From Xenophilus sp. L33 (GTDB taxonomy: Bacteria; Pseudomonadota; Gammaproteobacteria; Burkholderiales; Burkholderiaceae_C), in contig NZ_LMUW01000020.1 in NCBI RefSeq assembly GCF_009765735.1, forward strand, positions 22,174-86,173: DNA of 64,000 nucleotides, in the 5' to 3' direction. Of this stretch, positions 25,033 through 32,926 are shown in pieces. Numbering within the stretch: the stretch's first letter is position 1; every line of letters begins with the position of its first letter. Under the pieces are notes generated by a model that saw nothing but the letters and a program-made list of their open reading frames with translations, had not been told where the DNA came from and searched no databases. Made by a program: the position numbers and the translations under genes.

Positions 25033-26277
25033 ATGACCGACCTTCCCGAGCCGGTGCTCGATCGCCGACGATTACTGATCCAGATGAGTGCGGGCGCCGC
25101 GGCGCTCGGCCTGCCCTTCCTGAGCGCGCCGGCGCTGGCGCAGGCCGCCGGCGGCAGCGGGCCGGTGAAGATCGGCACCATCCTGCCGAGGCAGGGCCCG
25201 TTCGCGCAGCAGGGCGAGGCGACCACGCTCGGCGTCAAGGTGGCGCTCGACCAGGCGCACAACCAGGTGCTCGGCCGGCCGATCCAGCTGGTCGCCTACG
25301 ACGAGCCGAACCCGCTCGGCGCCCAGCAGAACATGCAGAAGCTGATCGACGAGGACCACGTGGTCGCGGTCATCGGCGGCAGCAACAGTGCCACCGGCCT
25401 GGCGATCGCCGCGGTCGCCGCGACCGCCAAGACGCCGACCCTCATCAGCGCCGCGCTGGCCCGCGAGATCACCGGCAAGAACTGCAACCGCTACGTGTTC
25501 CGCAACAACGCGCCGCCGCCGGTGTACGCCAAGCTGCTGGCGCGACAGCTGCTGCCGATCGGCAAGCGCTGGTACTTCCTGGTGGGTGCCTACGCCTACG
25601 GCCAGGAGGCCTACCAGATGCTCAAGGGCGAACTGGTCGCCGCCGGCGGCGAAGACCTCGGCATGGACGCCGCCGCGGTCGGCACCACCGACTTCAGCTC
25701 GATCATCCTGAAGATCCGCCAGGCCAAGCCCGACGTGGTGGTGCTCGGCATCTCGGGCACCGACCTGGCCGCCTTCCTGAAGCAATACAACGAGTTCGGC
25801 CTGCGCGGCAAGATCCCGCTCGCCAGCCTGACCGTGGCCGACGAGGAGCTGTGGGCGCAGACCGGCGCCTCCGGGATCATGGGCAAGTACTGGCACTTCA
25901 ACAACCCGGCCAACAGCCCGCAGGAAAAGGAATTCAACGACGCGGTGATGAAGGCCACCGGTCATCCGGCCTCGGCGAGCTGCGCGCAGGGCTGGGTCTG
26001 CATGCGCATGCTGCTGGCGGCGATCGAGCAGGAGAAGTCGACCGAGCCGGCGGCCATCGTGCACGGCCTGGAGACGGTGCGTCCGCCGGGCGTGCCGGGC
26101 TACTTCCGCGACTGGGACCACCAGTTCATCACGCGTCTGGTGGTGGCGCAGGTGCGCGACACCGTCACCGACAAGTACGACCCCGTGCGCATCCTCAACG
26201 CCGGCATGACACCCGCCGACTTCGAGACGCTCTACGGGAACAAGCAGGAAATCGGTTGCACCATGGGAGGCCTATGA
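25033..26277 (+). CDS. LivK-type ABC substrate-binding protein, first of a tandem pair
   Basis: A 414-residue periplasmic receptor of the branched-chain amino acid-binding type I fold. The N-terminus DRRRLLIQMSAGAAALG resembles a twin-arginine signal. The mature protein begins near KIGTILPRQGPFAQQGE, where LivK-like proteins make ligand contacts. Segments such as EITGKNCNRYVFR and GKRWYFLVGAYAYG recur almost unchanged in the next gene. It follows the fusion gene by 43 bases and overlaps the second receptor by 4 bases. Confidence 0.88.
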   Translation: MTDLPEPVLDRRRLLIQMSAGAAALGLPFLSAPALAQAAGGSGPVKIGTILPRQGPFAQQGEATTLGVKVALDQAHNQVLGRPIQLVAYDEPNPLGAQQNMQKLIDEDHVVAVIGGSNSATGLAIAAVAATAKTPTLISAALAREITGKNCNRYVFRNNAPPPVYAKLLARQLLPIGKRWYFLVGAYAYGQEAYQMLKGELVAAGGEDLGMDAAAVGTTDFSSIILKIRQAKPDVVVLGISGTDLAAFLKQYNEFGLRGKIPLASLTVADEELWAQTGASGIMGKYWHFNNPANSPQEKEFNDAVMKATGHPASASCAQGWVCMRMLLAAIEQEKSTEPAAIVHGLETVRPPGVPGYFRDWDHQFITRLVVAQVRDTVTDKYDPVRILNAGMTPADFETLYGNKQEIGCTMGGL

Positions 26278-27515
26278 ACCAGCACAAGAACACCGGCGTC
26301 GATCGCCGCCAATTGCTCAAGCTCGCGGCGGCGGGCGCGGCCACCTTGCCGCTCTTCCACATCCGCACCGCGGCCGCCGAGGAGACGGTGAAGATCGGCA
26401 TGGTGATCGCCAAGCAGGGCCCGTTCGCGGGGCAGGGCGGCGACCTCGCCAAGGGCGCGCAGCTGGCCTTCGAGCAGGCCGGCTCCAAGGTCGCGGGCCG
26501 GCCGGGTGAGATCATCTGGCTCGACGAGGCGAACCCGCAGGGCGCGGTGCAGAGCATCAACAAGCTGATCGAGGAGAACAAGGTGATCGGCGTGCTGGGC
26601 GGCACCTCGAGCGCGACCTCGCTGGCCATGGGCTACGAAGCCTTGCGGGCCAAGGTGCCCTTCATCTCGGTGAACGGCGCGGCCCGCGAGATCACCGGCA
26701 AGGAGTGCAACCCGTTCATGTTCCGTTCGCCGGCCGCGGTACCGGTGTATGCCCAGGCGATGGCGCCGCAGATGCTCGCCATCGGCAAGAAGTGGTACTT
26801 CATCGCCGGTGCCTTCGCCTTCGGCGAGGACGTCATCACCACCTTCAGCGATGTGTTGAAGCAGAACGGCGGCGAGGTGGTCGGCGTCGACCGCGCACCG
26901 GTCAATACCACCGACTACAGCTCCTTCGTGCTGAAGGCGCGGGCCGCCAAGCCCGACGTGGTGATCAGCGGTGCGGCCAATGTCGAGCCGCTGCTCAAGC
27001 AGTTCAAGGAGCTGGGGCTGACCGGCAACATCGCGATCGCCGGGCCCGCGGTGAGCGACACCGACCTGTGGAGCGCCAGCCCCGACGCGCTGGCCGGCAT
27101 CTTCGGCAAGACCTGGTACTACAACGACCCGAACAATCCGCCCGAGGACAAGGCCTTCGTCAAGAACTTCGTCGCCAAGGAAGGCAAGCCGCCCTCGGAC
27201 CGCATCTACTTCGGCTGGATCAGCATGAAGCTGCTGCTGGCCGCGGCCGATCGCGCCAAGAGCACCGAGCCGCTGAAGGTCGCGCAGTCGCTGGTCGAGG
27301 TGAGCCTGCCCGACGGCAACACCACCGCGCAGTACCGCAAGGGCGACCACCAGTTGCTGCGCCGGCTGGTGGTGGCCACCGCGCGCAAGCCGAACCCGGC
27401 CGACAAGTGGGACATCCTGGACATCAAGTCGTCGACCGTGGCGGACCAGGCGGCGCTCGAGAAGATGTACGGCGACCCGGTGGCGCAGGGCTGCAAGATG
27501 GCCCCCATCGCCTGA
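26274..27515 (+). CDS. LivK-type ABC substrate-binding protein, second of a tandem pair
   Basis: A 413-residue paralogue of the preceding gene, with a twin-arginine-like start (DRRQLLKLAAAGAATLP) and the same periplasmic binding fold. Many blocks match the first copy (KIGMVIAKQGPFAGQGG, EITGKECNPFMFR, GKKWYFIAGAFAFG, AKPDVV). The ligand-contact regions differ at several places, so the two receptors may feed related but distinct solutes to one transporter. The ATG overlaps the upstream TGA, and GGGAGG precedes it. Confidence 0.88.
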   Translation: MNQHKNTGVDRRQLLKLAAAGAATLPLFHIRTAAAEETVKIGMVIAKQGPFAGQGGDLAKGAQLAFEQAGSKVAGRPGEIIWLDEANPQGAVQSINKLIEENKVIGVLGGTSSATSLAMGYEALRAKVPFISVNGAAREITGKECNPFMFRSPAAVPVYAQAMAPQMLAIGKKWYFIAGAFAFGEDVITTFSDVLKQNGGEVVGVDRAPVNTTDYSSFVLKARAAKPDVVISGAANVEPLLKQFKELGLTGNIAIAGPAVSDTDLWSASPDALAGIFGKTWYYNDPNNPPEDKAFVKNFVAKEGKPPSDRIYFGWISMKLLLAAADRAKSTEPLKVAQSLVEVSLPDGNTTAQYRKGDHQLLRRLVVATARKPNPADKWDILDIKSSTVADQAALEKMYGDPVAQGCKMAPIA

Positions 27516-27523
27516 GGACGGCG

Positions 27524-27546
27524 GCGCCGCGCCTCACGCGCGGCGC
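27524..27546. terminator. GC-rich hairpin between convergent genes
   Basis: A perfect 9-bp stem (GCGCCGCGC, 27524-27532, with GCGCGGCGC, 27538-27546) closed by a 5-base loop sits between the stops of the second receptor gene and the convergent ridA-like gene. There is no T-run, so if it ends transcription it is either weak, Rho-assisted or bidirectional. Confidence 0.5.
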
Positions 27547-27555
27547 GTTCGAGGC

Positions 27556-28014
27556 CTATTCGATCTCGGCGATCAGCTCGATCTCGACGCAGGCACCCAT
27601 CGGGATCTGCGCCACGCCGAAGGCGCTGCGCGCATGCGCGCCCTTCTCGGGGCCGAAGACCTCGGCGAACAGCTCGCTGGCGCCGTTGGTCACCACGTGC
27701 TGCTCGGTGAAGGTCGGCACCGAATTCACCAGGCTCATCAGCTTGACGATGCGCTTGACCTTGTTCAGGTCGCCGACCGCCGCGTGCAGCGTTCCGAGCA
27801 GGTCGACCGCGATCGCGCGGGCCGCCTGCTTGCCTTCGTCGGTGGCGATGGCCGCGCCGAGCTGGCCGACCCAGGGCTTGCCGTCCTTGCGGGCGATGTG
27901 GCCCGACACGAAGACAAGCTGGCCGGTGCGCACGAAGGGCACGTAGGCGGCCGCGGGCGTGGAGACCGGCGGCAGCGTGATGCCGAGGGAAGAGAGCTTG
28001 TCGTAGACGCTCAT
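27556..28014 (-). CDS. RidA/YjgF-family protein
   Basis: A 152-residue protein of the RidA (YjgF/YER057c/UK114) family. Members deaminate reactive enamine/imine intermediates or have related hydrolase roles. The sequence has the family core VRTGQLVFVSGHIARKDGKP and a C-terminal ARSAFGVAQIPMGACVEIELIAEI, where the canonical catalytic Arg and Cys-containing strand fall. It is longer than the usual 125-130 residues, like the LivK-cluster-associated subgroup. AAGGA lies about six bases before the ATG. It runs in the same direction as the transglutaminase gene, 20 bases downstream of it. Confidence 0.85.
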   Translation of the reverse strand: MSVYDKLSSLGITLPPVSTPAAAYVPFVRTGQLVFVSGHIARKDGKPWVGQLGAAIATDEGKQAARAIAVDLLGTLHAAVGDLNKVKRIVKLMSLVNSVPTFTEQHVVTNGASELFAEVFGPEKGAHARSAFGVAQIPMGACVEIELIAEIE

Positions 28015-28034
28015 GATCGATCCTTGTCTTTGGT

Positions 28035-29045
28035 TTAAGAGGGCTGGAAGCCGCCCTGGGTCTGGGATTGGGTTTGCGTTTGCGTTTGCGTTTGCGTTTG
28101 CGTCTGCGCTTGGGATTGCGCCTGCGCCGCCGCCCGCGCCGCTTCCTCGCGCAGTTCCTCCAGCGGCCGCACCGTCACGTTGACGGTCAGCGTGTGGCGC
28201 GCGCCGCCGTGCAGCACGCCGCGCATCGGCGAGACGTCGGAATAGTCGCGGCCGATCGCCAGCGTGACGTAGTCGTCGCCCGGCTGGCGGCCGTTGGTCG
28301 GATCGAAGTCGGCCCAGGCACCCGGGCCGCGCGTACCGGGCAGGTACACCGAGACCCAGGCGTGCGAAGCATCGGCGCCGATCAGCCGCGGCTGGCCCGG
28401 TGGCGGCTGCGTCAGCAGGTAGCCGCTGACGTAGCGCGCCGGCAGCCCCATGGTGCGCAGGCAGGCGATCATGATGTGCGCGAAGTCCTGGCAGACGCCC
28501 TTGCGCTGCGCCAGCGCCTCGATCGCCGGGGTACTGATCTCGGTGCTGTCGGTGTCGTAGACGAAGTCGCGGTACATGCGCAGCGTGAGGTCCATCGCGA
28601 CGTCGAAGGTCGAGCGGCCCGGCACGAAGCTCGGCCGCGCATAGGCCGCGAAGTCGTCGTGCCGCGGCACGTAGCGCGACGGGAAGACGAAGTCCGACGC
28701 CGCGTCGTAGCCGACGCCCTTGACGTAGCGAAAGCGCTCGCGCACCTCTTCCCACGGCAGCATGCGGTCCACCGCCGGCGACAGCGCAGGCTGGCTGGTG
28801 TCGACCACGCTCTCGGCGGTCACCACCAGTTCGTCGTGCGTGGTGTCGAGCGCGAAGAAGGCGCGCAGGTTGCCGTAGACGTCGGTCGATTCCACATGCT
28901 GCGCCGGCGTCGGGCTGAAGCTCATCGTGTGGCTCACCAGCCGCTGCGAGGCGGTGTCCATCGGCTTCAGGTGCGCCAGGTGCTGCGCCGTCTCGACCGG
29001 CGGGGTGTAGTCGTAGCGTGTGGCGTGGGTGACGTGGAGCAGCAT
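28035..29045 (-). CDS. Transglutaminase-like protein with Gln-Thr repeat tail
   Basis: A 336-residue transglutaminase-like cysteine protein with the bacterial N-terminal beta region (LLHVTHATRYDYTPPV). The catalytic triad is visible: Cys185 in GVCQDFAHIM, His in DASHAWVSVYLP and Asp in WADFDPTNG. Such proteins are usually encoded beside circularly permuted ATP-grasp and alpha-E genes, as here. The last 30 or so residues are a low-complexity Gln-Thr/Gln-Ser tail encoded by a hexanucleotide repeat. A similar but shorter tail ends the ATP-grasp protein at 39198-40703. It acts presumably in the cytoplasm; no signal peptide is seen. Confidence 0.88.
   Translation of the reverse strand: MLLHVTHATRYDYTPPVETAQHLAHLKPMDTASQRLVSHTMSFSPTPAQHVESTDVYGNLRAFFALDTTHDELVVTAESVVDTSQPALSPAVDRMLPWEEVRERFRYVKGVGYDAASDFVFPSRYVPRHDDFAAYARPSFVPGRSTFDVAMDLTLRMYRDFVYDTDSTEISTPAIEALAQRKGVCQDFAHIMIACLRTMGLPARYVSGYLLTQPPPGQPRLIGADASHAWVSVYLPGTRGPGAWADFDPTNGRQPGDDYVTLAIGRDYSDVSPMRGVLHGGARHTLTVNVTVRPLEELREEAARAAAQAQSQAQTQTQTQTQTQTQSQTQGGFQPS
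28073..28108. repeat. Hexanucleotide tandem repeat (TTTGCG)n in coding sequence
   Basis: Five perfect TTTGCG units (28073-28102) and one variant unit (TCTGCG), with more degenerate copies on both sides (about 28050-28126), encode the Gln-Thr tail on the reverse strand. The unit is six bases, so copy-number change would alter tail length without shifting the frame. Confidence 0.85.
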
Positions 29046-29252
29046 GGGGCGAAGCTTAACTGTTGCGCGATTGTCGGCCCTGGACGCCCTCTCGTTGTGT
29101 TCCGTTTTGCAGCCGGCCTTGCACCGGGTGCTCGGCGTCCGACCTGGTTGATCAAGGAAGACGGGCGCTATTCGATTTCAGATTTTTCTCACGATCGCGG
29201 CTTCGAAGCCCCGCTTACTCTGCCAATTCGAATAGTCAAAGGGAGCAGAGGA

Positions 29253-29627
29253 ATGAGTTGGGATCTGGACGAGACAATTGCCACATTGAGAATGAATTCC
29301 CGTGTCGGCAGCAGCGGAAGGTGCGCGAAGTTCGTCAGAATTGCGCTGGAGAGCGGCGGCATTTCACTGATGAGGACAGAGCACGCCAAAGACTACGGAA
29401 GGTCCTTGGAATCGGCGGGTTTCCGAGTCGTCAACCGGCATTCGTGCATCGCTCCGCGACGTGGCGATATCGCCGTCATTCAACCTCTTCTCGACGAAAT
29501 TCACGGGCATATGGCCATGTACGATGGCGAAATCTGGATCTCCGATTTCAAGCAGCGCAGCATGTATCCCGGTCCTGAATACCGCAGGCAACAGCCGGAC
29601 TTCGCGATCTACAGGAAACGGGACTGA
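29253..29627 (+). CDS. Putative peptidoglycan amidase effector (NlpC/P60-CHAP type, Tae-like)
   Basis: A 124-residue small cysteine hydrolase. Cys24 in SGRCAKFVRIALESGG and His86 in GHMAMYDG, followed by WISDFKQ, give the Cys-His arrangement of NlpC/P60 and CHAP amidases; APRRGDIAVI precedes the His as in those folds. It has no signal peptide and is about the length of type VI secretion amidase effectors (Tae proteins). The next gene, 4 bases away, encodes a periplasmic protein that would serve as immunity factor. Both stand out from the surrounding 70%-GC DNA by lower GC. No vgrG, hcp or other secretion gene is in the window. GGGAG at 29241-29245 supports the start. Confidence 0.65.
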   Translation: MSWDLDETIATLRMNSRVGSSGRCAKFVRIALESGGISLMRTEHAKDYGRSLESAGFRVVNRHSCIAPRRGDIAVIQPLLDEIHGHMAMYDGEIWISDFKQRSMYPGPEYRRQQPDFAIYRKRD

Positions 29628-29630
29628 CCC

Positions 29631-30098
29631 GTGAAGTCCGCCGCCAGAAATATCGTCGTGTGTCTTGCGCTGCTTGCTTCAGTGTTCCCTGCATTTGCTG
29701 GCACACCGCTGCCCGAGGAAGCGGCGACATTGAAGTTCTACCGTTGGTACATGAAAGAGCTGGTCGCCGGAAAGGCACCTTTGCTCGACGACGCAAGGAC
29801 ACTGGACACCTTCATCTCCAAAGGCTTGCATCGTCAATTGACCGGCCTGATGAAGGCCGGGAGATATGAAAGCGACTACTTCACCGGCGCACAGGATTTC
29901 TCGGATGCGTGGGCGCAAAACATCGCGGTGCAGCGAACCGATCGCCTGGGAGACGAGGCCACCGTGGTGGTCGACATGGTCGACGTCGATTTCGGGGTCA
30001 AGCTGGCCGTGCTGCTGAAGCACGAAGGCAGCGGTTGGAAGATCTTCAAGGTCGTCAACATCAAGCAGCGGAGCCCGGACGGGCATGCAGCGAACTGA
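29631..30098 (+). CDS. Periplasmic DUF3828-like protein, candidate immunity protein
   Basis: A 155-residue exported protein starting at GTG, with a signal peptide (MKSAARN then a hydrophobic run, cut after AFA at about residue 23). The mature part has FYRWYMKEL, then ESDYFTGAQDFSDAW and a final GWKIFKVV, a pattern I associate with the DUF3828 (YbjP/YqhG-like) family. Immunity proteins against cell-wall amidases act in the periplasm, and this gene directly follows a candidate amidase with a 3-base gap. The pairing is the main evidence for the role. It converges with the ATP-grasp/alpha-E fusion gene. Confidence 0.65.
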   Translation: MKSAARNIVVCLALLASVFPAFAGTPLPEEAATLKFYRWYMKELVAGKAPLLDDARTLDTFISKGLHRQLTGLMKAGRYESDYFTGAQDFSDAWAQNIAVQRTDRLGDEATVVVDMVDVDFGVKLAVLLKHEGSGWKIFKVVNIKQRSPDGHAAN

Positions 30099-30122
30099 GC
30101 GAAGCGGCGGTGCCTCGGCCGT

Positions 30123-32840
30123 TCAAACCCCGACCGACCGCACCGATTCCGAAGTCAGCGTGAAGTAGCGCGTGCCGATCGCGTCCGACACGTGATAGGC
30201 GGCCGCCTCGCAGGCGCTGAAGAGGTCGACCAGCGCCGAGTAGCGGCCGTCGGGCCCTGGATCGCACAGGCCTTCGAGCGTCCAGCTGTCCGGGTCGGGC
30301 AGCTCGTAGGAAAGGGCGGTCAGCTTGTTCGGCGCGCTGCCGGCCAGGCGGGCGATGCGCTTGCGCAGGGTCAGCGCGACCCAGGCCAGCGAGCGCGGGT
30401 TGTCGCCGTCCAGCACCAGGAGGTCGACCAGCGTGGCGACGTCGCGGCGTTGCTGGTAGCGCGCGTGGAAGGTGATGGTGCTGTCGAACAGCGCGACCAT
30501 CGCCTCGAAGCCGTTGACCTCGTGCACCGAGCCGGTCTGGAAGCCGGCCGCCAGCGCGCTCGACAGGAAGCCGAGCCGCTCGATGTGCCGGCCGATCGAC
30601 AGCAGCCGCCAGGCGTCGTCGCGGGTCATGCGGTCGGTCTGGGCGCCGGTGATCGCGGCCAGCGCGGTGCTGGCTGATTCGAGCAGTCGCAACGCGGCGC
30701 CGGTGCCGTAGCCGCCTTCGGATTTCTCGCCGGCCTGCTCGGCGCTGCGGCGCAGGAAGTCGTTCTCGGCGCGCACGATCTGGTTCCAGTGGTCCTGCGA
30801 CAGCCGCTCGCGCACCGCCGCCGCCGACTGCCGGATGCAGCGCAGGCTCCAGCCGACGCTGCCGCCGCGGTCGACGTCGCCCAGCTCGGCGATCAGCGCG
30901 CGCTCGAAGACCCGGCGCGACTTCGGCAGGCTCGGCACTTCGCTCGGCACCAGCGCATTGCGCAGCGCCAGCTGGTGCAGCCAGACCAGCAGCGCGCGCG
31001 CCGACAGGTCCTCGCCGCCCAGCAGGTCGATCGTGAGGCGCGCCAGGCGCACCGCGTTCTCGGCGCGCTCGGTGTGGCGGCCGAGCCAGAACATGTTCTC
31101 CGCCGCGCGGCTGGTGACCGGCGCGCGGTGCCGCGCCAGCGAAGCGGGCGTGGCGTGCGGCTGCAGCAGGGTGGTGCGGTCGACCTCGCCGGCGGTGCGC
31201 ACCCAGACGTCGGCGCTGCTGCCGCCGCGCTGCATCGACGCGATCTGCGCGTCCGGCCCCGCCAGCCGCGCGAGCCCGCCGGGCAGCACGCGCCAGGAGC
31301 GCGGCCCGTCGACCACCGCGAAGACCCGCAGCATCACCGAGCGCTGGGCGATGTGGCCGCGCCCGAGGTCCTGCGTCCATGTCGGCATCTGCGAGAGCGG
31401 CAGGTAGCTCTGCACCGTGTGCTCGTCGCCCTGGCGCACGATCCGGCCGGCCCATTCGTCCAGCTCGCGGCGGCCCATCCGCCGGCCGAGCACCGCGTCG
31501 AAGCTGATGTGCGAATCCATGTCGGGGTAGGTCGACTTGATCGCCGATTCGCTCAGCTGCGGCAGCACGGTTTCCATCGCGGCGCGCTCGCCGCACCAGT
31601 AGGTCGGCAGCGCCGGCAGCTGCAGCTTCTCGCCGATCAGGTGCCGCGCCAGCGCCGGCAGGAAGCCCAGCAGCGCCGGCGATTCGAGGAAGGCCGAGCC
31701 CGGCATGTTGGCCACCAGCACGTTGCCGGCGCGGATCGCCTGCAGCAGCCCGGGCACGCCGAGGGTCGAGTCGGGCCGCAGCTCGAGCGGGTCGAGGAAC
31801 TGGTCGTCCAGCCGCTTCACCAGGCCGTGCACCGGGCGCAGGCCCTGCAGCGTCTTGAGGTAGAGCCGCTGGTCGCGCACCGTGAGGTCGTTGCCCTCGA
31901 CCAGCGTGATGCCGAGGTAGCGTGCCAGGTAGGCATGCTCGAAGTAGGTCTCGTTGTACGGCCCCGGCGTGAGCAGCGCGATGTGCGGCGGCTGGCCGGC
32001 GGGGCACAGGCGCTGGAGGCCGTCCATCATGGCGCTGTAGGTGGCCGCCAGCCGCTGCACGTGCAGGTGCTCGAAGGCCTGCGGGAACTGGCGCGAGATC
32101 GCCAGCCGGTTCTCCAGCAGGTAGCCCAGGCCCGAGGGCGCCTGGGTGCGCTGCGAGACCACCCACCAGTTGCCGTCGGGCCCGCGCGCCAGGTCGAAGG
32201 CGGCGATGTGCAGCCAGGTGTCGCCGGTCGGCTTCACGCCGTGCATCGAGCGCAGGTAGCCCGGATGGCCCTGCACCAGCGCCGGCGGCAGCAGACCCTG
32301 CGCCAGCAGCTGCTGCGGACCGTACACGTCGGCCATCACGCGGTCGAGCACCTTCACGCGCTGCTGCACGCCGGCCTCGATCTGCGCCCAGCTCTGGGGC
32401 GAGACGATCAGCGGGAACAGGTCGAGCGACCAGGGCCGCTGCGGGCCGTCGGCATCGGCGTAGACGTTGTAGGTCACGCCGTTGTCGCGGATCTGCCGCT
32501 CGAGGCTGACCGCGCGCCGCGGCAGGTCGTCGAAGCCGCCCGCGCCCAGGTGTTCGAAGAAGCCGTCCCAGGATGGTGCGAGCGCTGCCCGTTCGCGGGG
32601 CATGGCGTCGCCGCTGGCACCGGTCTCGGCCGGCGGCGCGAGCGGCGGAGCGGAAGACGCCTCATAAAGGGGCGTGGGGTGGGCCGGCGCCGTGCTGGGG
32701 CGCGGCGAGCCGGGCCGGGTCACCGTGCCGCGCAGCTCGTCGAAGTGGCCCGGTGCTGCCGGCGGCGCCAGGGCGCCGGCCAGTGCGGCAGGCGCGTCGA
32801 GCGCCTGGCCGGCGAAGAGGGATTCGTTCAAAGGGTCCAC
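30123..32840 (-). CDS. Circularly permuted ATP-grasp/alpha-E fusion protein
   Basis: A 905-residue protein. After a Pro/Ala-rich leader (residues 1 to about 85) comes a circularly permuted type 2 ATP-grasp region (DUF404/DUF407), with blocks TPGPYNETYFEHAYLARYLG and LVEGNDLTVRD. From about residue 575 an alpha-E domain (DUF403) follows, starting SRAAENMFWLGRHTERAENA. ATP-grasp enzymes of this type are predicted peptide or amide ligases, and the helical alpha-E partner is predicted to be catalytic or a scaffold. The two functions are split into separate genes at 39198 and 40723. In this copy some ATP-grasp motif positions look divergent. It lies downstream of the large transglutaminase in the same direction. 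Confidence 0.88.
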   Translation of the reverse strand: MDPLNESLFAGQALDAPAALAGALAPPAAPGHFDELRGTVTRPGSPRPSTAPAHPTPLYEASSAPPLAPPAETGASGDAMPRERAALAPSWDGFFEHLGAGGFDDLPRRAVSLERQIRDNGVTYNVYADADGPQRPWSLDLFPLIVSPQSWAQIEAGVQQRVKVLDRVMADVYGPQQLLAQGLLPPALVQGHPGYLRSMHGVKPTGDTWLHIAAFDLARGPDGNWWVVSQRTQAPSGLGYLLENRLAISRQFPQAFEHLHVQRLAATYSAMMDGLQRLCPAGQPPHIALLTPGPYNETYFEHAYLARYLGITLVEGNDLTVRDQRLYLKTLQGLRPVHGLVKRLDDQFLDPLELRPDSTLGVPGLLQAIRAGNVLVANMPGSAFLESPALLGFLPALARHLIGEKLQLPALPTYWCGERAAMETVLPQLSESAIKSTYPDMDSHISFDAVLGRRMGRRELDEWAGRIVRQGDEHTVQSYLPLSQMPTWTQDLGRGHIAQRSVMLRVFAVVDGPRSWRVLPGGLARLAGPDAQIASMQRGGSSADVWVRTAGEVDRTTLLQPHATPASLARHRAPVTSRAAENMFWLGRHTERAENAVRLARLTIDLLGGEDLSARALLVWLHQLALRNALVPSEVPSLPKSRRVFERALIAELGDVDRGGSVGWSLRCIRQSAAAVRERLSQDHWNQIVRAENDFLRRSAEQAGEKSEGGYGTGAALRLLESASTALAAITGAQTDRMTRDDAWRLLSIGRHIERLGFLSSALAAGFQTGSVHEVNGFEAMVALFDSTITFHARYQQRRDVATLVDLLVLDGDNPRSLAWVALTLRKRIARLAGSAPNKLTALSYELPDPDSWTLEGLCDPGPDGRYSALVDLFSACEAAAYHVSDAIGTRYFTLTSESVRSVGV

Positions 32841-32926
32841 GGTGCCTGGATTGTCACATCACGGTCACAGTGCGGGCACCGCGTGGCGTGGAAAAGTGCT
32901 CGCGGGTCCCATTGAAACGACACCCC

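Noticed and set aside
22275..25262. A 995-codon reverse frame over the Liv fusion
   Set aside because: Antisense to a frame with two full sets of Walker motifs; no domain of its own.
28050..28126. Repeat considered as a CRISPR or intergenic satellite
   Set aside because: Six-base unit with no spacers, wholly inside the transglutaminase reading frame.
29046..29252. 207-base gap before the putative effector, considered as a remnant of a vgrG or rhs gene
   Set aside because: No frame in it shows VgrG or Rhs repeats; I see only lower GC near the effector and no defined feature.
32841..32926. Gap between the large transglutaminase and the ATP-grasp fusion, with GGTGCC/GGCACC arms
   Set aside because: The loop is about 27 bases and the stem only six pairs; too weak to call a terminator or operator.
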